DNA of 53,017 nucleotides. Origin: Mycobacterium angelicum (GTDB lineage Bacteria > Actinomycetota > Actinomycetes > Mycobacteriales > Mycobacteriaceae). The stretch covers positions 1-53,017 of the forward strand of contig NZ_MVHE01000035.1 in NCBI RefSeq assembly GCF_002086155.1. The letters run 5' to 3'. The notes under the pieces were generated by a model. The model was not told where the DNA came from, made no database searches, and worked only from the letters and a program-made list of their open reading frames with translations. The position numbers were made by a program, and so were the translations under genes. Of the stretch, positions 25,437 to 32,644 are shown one piece after another (the first letter of the stretch is position 1; every line of letters starts with the position of its first letter).

Positions 25437-25969
25437 GCAAGCCGGCAGCACCGCGCGGGCTGTACAGCCCGCGCACATCGCGCAGGTTCACCCCGCGGCT
25501 CGACCCCGAGGCCGTCGGGCAGATCACCGAATCCATCGCGCGGTTCTTCGGCACCGGCCGTTACCTGCTGCTGCAGACGATCATGGTGATCACCTGGATC
25601 CTGCTGAACCTGTTCGCCGTGCGCTGGCGCTGGGATCCCTATCCGTTCATCCTGCTGAACCTGGCCTTCTCCACCCAGGCCGCCTACGCCGCGCCGCTGA
25701 TTCTGCTGGCGCAGAACCGTCAGGAGAACCGCGATCGCGTGGCGCTGGAAGAGGACCGCCGGCGGGCCGCACAGACCAAGGCCGACACCGAGTACCTGGC
25801 CCGCGAGCTTGCCGCGCTGCGGCTGGCCATCGGTGAGGTTCCCAGCCGTGACTACCTCCGTCACGAGCTCGATGGCCTGCGCACCCTGCTGACGGAAATG
25901 CAGACGCCCAGAACGGAACCGGGGCCGGCGCGACTGGCCGACGAGCGGCGTGCTAAGAAATCCAGCTGA
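25433..25969 (+). CDS. DUF1003 membrane protein, Rv1231c-like
   Basis: A 178-residue membrane protein. After a basic N-terminus there are two helices, YLLLQTIMVITWILLNLF and PFILLNLAFSTQAAYAAPLI, the DUF1003 core. The conserved segment LILLAQNRQENRDRVALEED then leads into a charged, probably coiled-coil C-terminal region up to about residue 145. The GTG start lies within the stop region of the MgtE-N/CBS gene, so translation is coupled. The function is unknown. The pairing with an MgtE-like sensor suggests a split cation transport or sensing complex. Confidence 0.88.
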   Translation: MSKPAAPRGLYSPRTSRRFTPRLDPEAVGQITESIARFFGTGRYLLLQTIMVITWILLNLFAVRWRWDPYPFILLNLAFSTQAAYAAPLILLAQNRQENRDRVALEEDRRRAAQTKADTEYLARELAALRLAIGEVPSRDYLRHELDGLRTLLTEMQTPRTEPGPARLADERRAKKSS

Positions 25970-26015
25970 GAACCAACTCCGCCATTGCGCAACTCCAGTA
26001 ACAAGAGTTATGTAT

Positions 26016-26031
26016 GGTGATCTAGTTCACG
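26016..26031. promoter_or_regulatory. CRP-like binding site upstream of the transglycosylase gene
   Basis: GGTGATCTAGTTCACG contains GTGA-N6-TCAC, the core of the mycobacterial CRP (Rv3676) consensus TGTGA-N6-TCACA. It lies about 50 bp upstream of the GTG start at 26080 in a 110-bp gap. The two flanking bases deviate from the ideal site. This is a prediction from pattern only. Confidence 0.55.
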
Positions 26032-26079
26032 AAGCTAAACAAAGACAGTTTCCCGACGGCTCATCCTGAGGACGGTCGA

Positions 26080-27456
26080 GTGCGCATAGGGGGACGCTGG
26101 GGTGCACACCCGGCCCTCGCCACGGTGCGGCAGCGGGCATCTCGCCTGACGCGCCCGGCACTCGGTATGGCCGTGATAACCCCCCTGGTGTTCGCTGGGG
26201 CGGTCGGCGGGACGGCTCCCACCTATCCCGGTAAGAAGCCGCCGATGCGTGCCGCCATCACTCCGGTGGCCGCCGTCGCACCGTCGCCGCGCATCGACCT
26301 AGCCGGTCCGGTCGTCATCTCCCTGCAGCGCCGGCCGACCAAGTTCCACGTCGCCGCGGCCACCATCTCCGCGCCGCCGCCCCCGATGATCGTCAATACC
26401 CCTGGCGCCCTCGGCATTCCGCTCATGGCACTGACCGCATACCGCAACGCCGAGACGAAGATGGCCGCCGCGGAGCCCGCCTGCGGCATCAGCTGGAACC
26501 TGCTGGCCGGCATCGGGCGCATCGAGTCGATGCACGCCAACGGCGGTGCCGTCGACGCGCGCGGCACCGCGGTCAACCCGATCTACGGCCCGGCGCTGGA
26601 CGGCACGCTGCCCGGCAACGAGGTCATCATCCAAAGCCAGGTCGGCAATCGCGTCACCTACGCCCGCGCCATGGGCCCCATGCAGTTCCTGCCCGGCACC
26701 TGGGCGCGCTACGCCGTCGACGGCGACGGCGACGGGGTGCCGGACCCGCAGAACATCTTCGACTCGACCCTGGCCGCCGCCCGGTACCTGTGCAGCGGCG
26801 GGCTCAACCTGCGCGATCCCGGTCAGGTCATGGCCGCGATCCTGCGCTACAACAACTCGATGTCCTACGCCCAGAACGTGCTGGGCTGGGCGGCGGCCTA
26901 CGCCACCGGCGTGGTGCCCGTCGACCTGCCGCCGATCACCGGGCCACCCCCGCCGATCGGCGACGCGCACCTCGAGCACCCGGAGGGACTGGGGCCCAAC
27001 CTGCCGATGAACGTCAACGGCCTGGGCGTCAACGACCCGATGAGTTCGCACATGCCACTGATCGACTTCGGGCCGCCGCAGATCCTGACTCAAGCGCCGA
27101 TGTGGCCGATGCCGCAGCAACCCATGTGGCCATGGCTACAGCCGACCGCGCCGGTGCAGGCGCCGCTGCCGACGAACGTGCCGGGCTGCACCCTGATCTG
27201 CATCGGCGCGCAGGACCCGGCACCCGCAGGCCCGGGGGGCCCGCCCATTCCCAACGGCGGGATCGTGCTGGCGCCGCAGGGTCCGCCGCCGGCACCGCCC
27301 CAGCTTCCGGCGCTGCCGGATCCGCAGGCCCCGCCGCCGATCGCCCCGCCGCCGGCCCCGGCCAACCCGGCGCCGGCACCCAAGCCGCCCACGCCGCAGA
27401 GCCCCAAGCCCAGCCCGCCCGCTCCGGGCGAGCCGGCGCTCACACCGGTCAGCTGA
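26080..27456 (+). CDS. Secreted lytic transglycosylase (SLT family), Rv1230c-like
   Basis: A 458-residue envelope protein. A hydrophobic segment near residues 27-45 (ALGMAVITPLVFAGAVGG) acts as signal or anchor. The lytic transglycosylase-like domain (about 110-285) has the putative catalytic Glu149 in GIGRIESMHANGG. It also has RAMGPMQFLPGTWARYAVDGD and ILRYNNSMSYAQNVLGWA, the SLT fold motifs. These enzymes cleave the MurNAc-GlcNAc bond of peptidoglycan. The C-terminal ~160 residues are Pro-rich and disordered, probably spanning the wall. GTG start. The gene is somewhat longer than Rv1230c as I remember it, mostly in the Pro-rich tail. A CRP-like site lies upstream. Confidence 0.88.
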   Translation: MRIGGRWGAHPALATVRQRASRLTRPALGMAVITPLVFAGAVGGTAPTYPGKKPPMRAAITPVAAVAPSPRIDLAGPVVISLQRRPTKFHVAAATISAPPPPMIVNTPGALGIPLMALTAYRNAETKMAAAEPACGISWNLLAGIGRIESMHANGGAVDARGTAVNPIYGPALDGTLPGNEVIIQSQVGNRVTYARAMGPMQFLPGTWARYAVDGDGDGVPDPQNIFDSTLAAARYLCSGGLNLRDPGQVMAAILRYNNSMSYAQNVLGWAAAYATGVVPVDLPPITGPPPPIGDAHLEHPEGLGPNLPMNVNGLGVNDPMSSHMPLIDFGPPQILTQAPMWPMPQQPMWPWLQPTAPVQAPLPTNVPGCTLICIGAQDPAPAGPGGPPIPNGGIVLAPQGPPPAPPQLPALPDPQAPPPIAPPPAPANPAPAPKPPTPQSPKPSPPAPGEPALTPVS

Positions 27457-27492
27457 TTCGCCGCGGACTGCAGCCGCCTACACTCGGCGGTG

Positions 27493-28644
27493 ATGTCCGG
27501 AACCCAAGATGACGCCGCCGACCTCGTCGGGGCGATCCGCACCGCGCTGGCCAAAGTCATAGATCCCGAACTTCGCCGTCCCATCACCGAACTCGGGATG
27601 GTCAAGGGCGTCGACATCAACGCCGACAGCAGCGTGCATGTCGAGATCTACCTGACCACCGCCGCTTGCCCGAAGAAGACCGAGATCAGCGAGCGCGTCA
27701 CCCAGGCGGTCAGCGACGTGCCGGGTACCGGAGCCGTCACGGTCAGCCTCGATGTGATGAGCGACGAGCAGCGCACCGAGCTGCGCAAGCAGCTGCGCGG
27801 CGACGCCGCCGAACCCGTGATCCCGTTCGCCCAGCCCAGCTCGCTGACCCGGGTGTACGCGGTCGCGTCCGGCAAGGGCGGGGTCGGCAAGTCCACCGTC
27901 ACGGTCAACCTGGCCGCCGCCATGGCCGCCCGGGGCCTGTCGGTGGGTGTGCTGGATGCCGACATCCACGGCCACTCCATCCCTCGCATGATGGGCACCA
28001 GCGACCGGCCCACGCAGGTCGAGTCGATGATTCTGCCGCCCATCGCCCACGAGGTGAAGGTCATCTCGATCGCCCAGTTCACCCGGGACAACACCCCTGT
28101 GGTGTGGCGCGGGCCGATGCTGCACCGGGCATTGCAGCAGTTCCTGGCCGACGTCTACTGGGGCGACCTGGACGTGCTGCTGCTCGACCTGCCGCCCGGG
28201 ACCGGCGACATAGCCATCTCGGTGGCGCAGCTGATCCCGAACGCCGAGATCCTGGTGGTCACCACGCCCCAGCTGGCCGCGGCCGAGGTGGCCGAACGAG
28301 CCGGCAGCATCGCCTTGCAGACGCGGCAGCGCGTGGTGGGAGTGGTCGAGAACATGTCCGGGCTGGTGCTGCCGGACGGCAGCACATTGCAGGTGTTCGG
28401 TGCAGGCGGCGGCCAGCAGGTGGCCGAGCGGCTGTCGCGGGCGGTTGGCGCCGAGGTGCCGCTGCTGGGCCAGATCCCGCTGGACCCCGCGCTGGTGGCC
28501 TCCGGCGATGAGGGTGTCCCGCTGGTGTTGAGCGCACCGGATTCGGCGGTGGGCAAGGAGCTGCGCGGCATCGCCGACCGCCTGTCGACCCGTAGGCGCG
28601 GCCTAGCCGGTATGTCGCTGAGCCTCGACCCCACTAGGCGCTGA
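27493..28644 (+). CDS. mrp: Mrp/ApbC family Fe-S carrier P-loop ATPase
   Basis: A 383-residue cytosolic ATPase of the Mrp/NBP35 family, which delivers Fe-S clusters to target proteins. The N-terminal MIP18/DUF59 domain (about 12-95) contains IDPELRRPITELGMV and ACPKKTEIS. The deviant Walker A is GKGGVGKST, near residue 128. VWRGPMLHRALQQFLADV and LDLPPGTGDIAIS follow. The cluster-binding CxxC usual in the family after VVENMS is absent (VVENMSGLVLPDGST), as I recall for other mycobacteria too. The ATG at 27493 is chosen; a GTG lies one codon upstream. Confidence 0.94.
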   Translation: MSGTQDDAADLVGAIRTALAKVIDPELRRPITELGMVKGVDINADSSVHVEIYLTTAACPKKTEISERVTQAVSDVPGTGAVTVSLDVMSDEQRTELRKQLRGDAAEPVIPFAQPSSLTRVYAVASGKGGVGKSTVTVNLAAAMAARGLSVGVLDADIHGHSIPRMMGTSDRPTQVESMILPPIAHEVKVISIAQFTRDNTPVVWRGPMLHRALQQFLADVYWGDLDVLLLDLPPGTGDIAISVAQLIPNAEILVVTTPQLAAAEVAERAGSIALQTRQRVVGVVENMSGLVLPDGSTLQVFGAGGGQQVAERLSRAVGAEVPLLGQIPLDPALVASGDEGVPLVLSAPDSAVGKELRGIADRLSTRRRGLAGMSLSLDPTRR

Positions 28645-28725
28645 GGACGCCGGGTAACGGCTGTCTGCTGTTCGCTCGGCGTTGGTGAACTCGGCTGGCT
28701 TAGATGTCTTTAACGCATTGAGCCC

Positions 28726-29300
28726 TCAGGGCGCGGTTATTTGATTGGTGATATCGAGTGCGGCGCCAGGATCATGGTGATGATCGGTCGTGTTCCGGCA
28801 CTCGCCGTCAAGGATGATTTCACCGCGAGTGTGATCGAACGCCAAGAAGTTGATATTCGCCGTCACGCCGTTCTTATTCAGAGCTGTGCCGTGGTAGTGC
28901 TGTCCCGGCGGGGCGCCGTCGCTCCAGCCGCTGGAGAGCATCGCGGCGCGGATGTGCTGAAAGTACGCGTCCGGATCGCCGTGCAACAAGAAACTGATCG
29001 TTACCCTGCCCTGGTAGGGGGGGTCGCCTTGGTCGTTGCACGAGGCAAACGAAAACCCGCCGTCGACGCCTTGCAGGTCGGCCGCGGTGACGATCTGCTG
29101 GCCGGCTCGATCGCCTGCGCCATGGTCTGATCGTCGGTCATGGGATGCGCGGAATCATCAAAGGGGTTAGACGAGCCCGAAGAATGCGGTTTGGGAAACA
29201 CCAGCGAACATCCTCCTAGCACCATAACGACCACCACGGCCGCGGCGAGCCGCGCTCGCCGTAACCACACGCGTTGCCGCTCAGTGGTGATGTTGCTCAT
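28726..29300 (-). pseudogene. LppJ/LpqX-like lipoprotein, inactivated copy of the adjacent gene
   Basis: A near-identical copy of the intact lipoprotein gene to its right. It keeps the signal and lipobox (ARLAAAVVVVMVLGGCSLVF) and the SSNPFDDSAHPM segment. The frame is then lost after DDQTMAQAIEPA. The intact copy reads CCGGCTAAGCAAATC where this one reads CCGGCCAGCAGATC, a one-base deletion near 29099-29101. The rest (PDAYFQHIRAAMLSSGW, TLNKNGVTANINF-like, DITNQITAP) continues in another frame to the stop at 28726. The net length difference between the copies (590 versus 588 bp) equals one extra codon minus this base. A truncated product of about 100 residues is possible. Confidence 0.88.
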
Positions 29301-29373
29301 CGAAAACATGATCACAGTCCGCAATATGGGTTATTCGGCCCGAGCGGCAAACCCGCATGCCGCATCTCCAGAC

Positions 29374-29946
29374 TCAGGGCGCGGTTATTTGATTGGTGAT
29401 CTCAATCCAGCGACCGTCACCCTTGTGGTTGGCCGTGTTGCGGCATTCGCCATCAAGGATGATTTCTCCGTAAGCGTGGTCGGAGGGGAAGAAGTTGATA
29501 TTTGCGGTCACGCCGTTCTTGTTCAGGGTTGTGCCGTGATAGTGCTGCCCTGGCGGAGCGCCTTCATTCCAGCCATGGGACAGCATCGCGGCCCGAACTT
29601 GCTGGAAGTAGGTGTCCGGCTCGCCATGAATGAGGAAGCTGATCGTGACTGTCCCCTGGTAGGGCGGGTCACCTTGGTCGTTACACGAGGCGAACGAAAA
29701 TGCTCCAGAGACGCCTTGCAGGTCGGCTGCGGTGACGATTTGCTTAGCCGGCTCGATTAGCTGCGCCTTGGTCTGATCGTCGTTCATGGGGTGCGCAGAA
29801 TCATCGAAGGGGTTAGACGAGCCCGAGGAATGCGGTTTGGGAAGCACCAGCGAACATCCTCCTAGCACCATGACGACCACCACGGCCGCGGCGAGCCGCG
29901 CTCGCCGTAACCACACGCGTTGCCGCTTAGTGGTGATGTTGCTCAT
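29374..29946 (-). CDS. LppJ/LpqX-like lipoprotein, intact copy
   Basis: A 190-residue predicted lipoprotein. The basic N-terminus (SNITTKRQRVWLRRARL) and hydrophobic core lead to the lipobox VLGGC, with Cys at 31. The mature part has SSNPFDDSAHPM, then SGAFSFASCNDQGDPPYQG, PDTYFQQVRAAMLSHGW, NKNGVTANINF and LDGECRN. Two conserved Cys residues may form a disulphide. It resembles small mycobacterial lipoproteins such as LppJ and LpqX; their function is unknown. The chosen ATG at 29946 lies within the last codons of the hydrolase gene, so the two overlap by about 20 bp. An ATG five codons upstream is also possible. Context suggests it is the dedicated partner of that hydrolase protein. Confidence 0.85.
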   Translation of the reverse strand: MSNITTKRQRVWLRRARLAAAVVVVMVLGGCSLVLPKPHSSGSSNPFDDSAHPMNDDQTKAQLIEPAKQIVTAADLQGVSGAFSFASCNDQGDPPYQGTVTISFLIHGEPDTYFQQVRAAMLSHGWNEGAPPGQHYHGTTLNKNGVTANINFFPSDHAYGEIILDGECRNTANHKGDGRWIEITNQITAP

Positions 29947-31867
29947 CGAAAATATGATCATCGGTAACAGATCCTGGCGGGCGGGCCCACTCCGGGTCAA
30001 TGACGGCGGGCGTGCCGGGTATACCAACGCCGACCGGGCCCACACCCGGAATGTCGACCTTGCCAACCTGATAGCGGTGCTGGGCCGTCATGCCGTCGGA
30101 TTCCAGCGCATCTCCGTGACCGGAGGCGATGTCGGCCATGCTGTGCAGGGCTTCACTACCGCGATGGTAATAGTACGAATGGTCATGCGGATTAATGCCG
30201 TCAGAGCCGGGCACCTCGGCGCGAAAACGCACCGATCCGAATCCGTCGGCGGCCGGGTCAGCGCCCAATCCAGGCGTTAGACCCAGCACCTGACCGCCAA
30301 CGTTGTCTCGGTTCACATAGTGGCCAAGGCCATTCAGCTCCCCCAGCATGCCAACCGGATCCGTCGAGGCATCACCCACGAACACATGCCCGCCGTCAAG
30401 ATGAAAGCTCGCGGCATTGGCGGCGAGATCTGTTCCCGGGCAACCGATCAGCACCGCATCGTTGGCGTGCATCTGACCCAGGGCGAACGCGTCGGCCACG
30501 GTGGTCGAACCGTATGAGTGGCCCAGCACGGTGACGTGCTGGCCGGCGCCGAGGTGCGTGGCCCACAAGCCATTGACATCCTGCGCCAAGACCTGGCCGC
30601 CGGTTCGCGCCAACGCGGGGGTGGAAATCCGCTGAACGTCGTTGAAGTCATTGGGAGCGTCGTAGCCCATCCACGCGATCACCGCCGTGGGGTTCTTCGG
30701 GTCGGCGGCGTTGGCCTGCTCGAACAGGTTCAGCGCGTCGTTGTGTCCCTCGTGCAGCCAACCACCCCGCACGCTGCTGCTGGTGCCCGGCACAATCACC
30801 GCAGTGTTCTTCGCCAGGTCCGGGTTACCGATGGCGATCGCCGCACGCCCCTTACCGCCGAAAGCCAACGGGTTATAAGCGAACAAGAACACGGATTTCG
30901 GCTTGAGTGGGTCCCCGGCGTCGTGGTCGAGACCTTGCTTGGTCTGATCGGCGTTCTGGTAGCGGGTGATGTCGGTGGCCGACAGACCGTACTTCGTCGG
31001 ATCGCGCACCACATCGTCGACCGACACGCGGTAGCGGGTGGCGATGTCGCGCACCCGGTTGAGGTCCTTTGTCATCACTGCCAGATTGGCGTCGCTGCGC
31101 GCGAGGACCGGAATGCCGTTGAGATTGCCGATCTGATCGGGATGGTCAGCGATGAGCTGCTGCCGCTCCTCGGGCGTCAATGATGTCCACCACTTGTTCA
31201 CATCCTCCGGTTTCGTGCCGGGTGGCGGAATCTGAGGTCTTGCATCCACCGCCTGGAGAACGTCTGGGTCGTAGCCATCTGCGCGTAACGTGTCCAGCGA
31301 CTTGTCCAGGTAACGCGAGTAGCCATCGCGAAGCGACTCGATTTGGGCCAGAGCGGATTTGGTGTCAGCGATGGCCTCGTCTTCAAGACCGGTGATGTGG
31401 AGATCCAATAGCTTTTTCTCACCTGCGGTCAGGTGGATGTCCTTCTCCGCTTCCAGGGCCTGGCCGATTTCATTGTCGAGCTCCTGTAGTTGAACCTCCA
31501 AGGTCGAGATCAGCAGTGCGCTGGTTCGCTGCGCCTGGGCCAACGCGGCCGCGATGTTTTCCAGGTCCACCCCGATCTTGGGCAACTGCAAGGACTGCGC
31601 ACCCAGCGACTTGGTCACCCGCGCCACCTCGGCGGAGTCATTGATCGGATGCTCGCCATTCTCCCGATTCCACGACGCCTCAAAGCGACGGCGCGCTTCG
31701 TCGAATGCCGCGCTGGACTCAGCGGTGCACCGCCCAGCAGCATGAAACGCCTCAGCCAAATCAGCAATCTGCGCCGGGCGGCCGTCCCGAAGACTCTGAT
31801 TGATCGCCCACGGATCCCCGCCAGATTCGGCGATCAGCGCCGGGACGCTTATGTAATGGAGCTGCAC
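29927..31867 (-). CDS. Helical N-terminus plus alpha/beta hydrolase (DUF1023), Rv2079-like
   Basis: A 646-residue protein. Residues 1 to about 210 are helical, with WXG-type sequence around Trp66 (FEASWNREN) and coiled-coil-like segments at 100-195, like the N-terminal domains of proteins secreted by type VII systems. The linker KWWTSLTPEERQQLIADHP and GNLNGIPVLARSDAN introduce an alpha/beta hydrolase domain (about 320-600). Its nucleophile elbow is GHSYGS, with Ser451. IVPGTSSSV lies at the oxyanion region, and a His-rich segment HDHSYYYH lies near residue 570. No signal peptide is present. Probable hydrolase or lipase; the substrate is unknown. The GTG start overlaps the DUF2563 gene by 19 bp. 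The arrangement resembles Rv2078-Rv2079-lppJ, which sits elsewhere in M. tuberculosis. Confidence 0.87.
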   Translation of the reverse strand: MQLHYISVPALIAESGGDPWAINQSLRDGRPAQIADLAEAFHAAGRCTAESSAAFDEARRRFEASWNRENGEHPINDSAEVARVTKSLGAQSLQLPKIGVDLENIAAALAQAQRTSALLISTLEVQLQELDNEIGQALEAEKDIHLTAGEKKLLDLHITGLEDEAIADTKSALAQIESLRDGYSRYLDKSLDTLRADGYDPDVLQAVDARPQIPPPGTKPEDVNKWWTSLTPEERQQLIADHPDQIGNLNGIPVLARSDANLAVMTKDLNRVRDIATRYRVSVDDVVRDPTKYGLSATDITRYQNADQTKQGLDHDAGDPLKPKSVFLFAYNPLAFGGKGRAAIAIGNPDLAKNTAVIVPGTSSSVRGGWLHEGHNDALNLFEQANAADPKNPTAVIAWMGYDAPNDFNDVQRISTPALARTGGQVLAQDVNGLWATHLGAGQHVTVLGHSYGSTTVADAFALGQMHANDAVLIGCPGTDLAANAASFHLDGGHVFVGDASTDPVGMLGELNGLGHYVNRDNVGGQVLGLTPGLGADPAADGFGSVRFRAEVPGSDGINPHDHSYYYHRGSEALHSMADIASGHGDALESDGMTAQHRYQVGKVDIPGVGPVGVGIPGTPAVIDPEWARPPGSVTDDHIFDEQHHH

Positions 31868-32166
31868 CGCACTGCTCGCAGCGTTGCGACGTTGCGCTCA
31901 TCCACGTCGGCGAAGCCCGTCGCCGCCTGATGCGCTCTGCCGCCGATCGCCGTCAACGCCTCCTGGTGTGCCTGCAGGTCCCTCACCTGCTTGGCATGGG
32001 CCACGCTGAGCGCCTCGTGAAATGCTTCGGCCGCCGTGAAGCTGCCAAACATCCTGGACAGCAGCGGACCCCGGGAAAGCTGATCAGCGCCCTCTTGGGC
32101 GAGGCCGCCAGCGCGGTGCGATTGGGTGCCACCCGAATGCAATAAGCCCGTATCGACAAACAACAT
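31849..32166 (-). CDS. DUF2563 small helical protein, Rv2078-like
   Basis: A 105-residue protein with the DUF2563 pattern FVDTGLLHSGGTQSHRAGG, LSRGPLLSRMFGSF, AEAFHEALSVAHAKQV and a helical C-terminus. Size and predicted helical hairpin resemble the WXG100-like proteins and small partners that escort type VII secretion substrates, but there is no WXG motif. Its 3' end overlaps the hydrolase gene by 19 bp, indicating co-translation. The function is unknown; a chaperone or partner of the hydrolase is the simplest inference. The ATG at 32166 is preceded by GGGGTGA. Confidence 0.85.
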   Translation of the reverse strand: MLFVDTGLLHSGGTQSHRAGGLAQEGADQLSRGPLLSRMFGSFTAAEAFHEALSVAHAKQVRDLQAHQEALTAIGGRAHQAATGFADVDERNVATLRAVRCSSIT

Positions 32167-32251
32167 TCACCCCATTTCCGAGCTGCTGCAACGCTACTAG
32201 CGTACGTTTGCACGTCAATTCACGAAGATGGCGGTGTACCGCCACTCCTTC

Positions 32252-32644
32252 TTAGGTCGCGTCGGGATCGAACGGGGTGCGCTCCGGATTCACCGCGGGC
32301 TGTTGCGGCGCCGACGGCGCAGACGGCGCCGACGGAGCCTCGGCCGGCTTGTCGAAGTTGCCGGTGAAGATGGAGTCGTCGCCGTCGAGCAGGTGCTTGG
32401 TCAGCGCCGCCCGCGGCGTCATCCCCCGCAGCTTCTGCAGCTCGCCCAAATGCCCACGGATGTCGTCGAATTCGGGGCCCATGTCCTCGCGCAACTGGTT
32501 CGTCACGCCGCTGAGGTAGTCACGCGCCTGCCGCAGCGCACTCGCTGACCAGCGGATGGCGCCCGGTAGCCGTTCCGGCCCGAGCACCACCAGCCCGACC
32601 ACTACGAGGACGAGCATCTCCCCCCAGCCGATGTTGGCGAACAT
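32252..32644 (-). CDS. tatB: Twin-arginine translocase subunit TatB
   Basis: A 130-residue protein with one N-terminal membrane helix (MLVLVVVGLVVLGPERLPGA, containing the Gly-Pro hinge of TatA/TatB proteins), then an amphipathic helix and a charged region. The C-terminal tail is Pro/Ala/Ser-rich (APSAPSAPSAP). TatB receives folded Tat substrates with TatC. The start codon directly abuts the htrA stop, so it is translated with the sigE-rseA-htrA group, as Rv1224 is in M. tuberculosis. Confidence 0.95.
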   Translation of the reverse strand: MFANIGWGEMLVLVVVGLVVLGPERLPGAIRWSASALRQARDYLSGVTNQLREDMGPEFDDIRGHLGELQKLRGMTPRAALTKHLLDGDDSIFTGNFDKPAEAPSAPSAPSAPQQPAVNPERTPFDPDAT

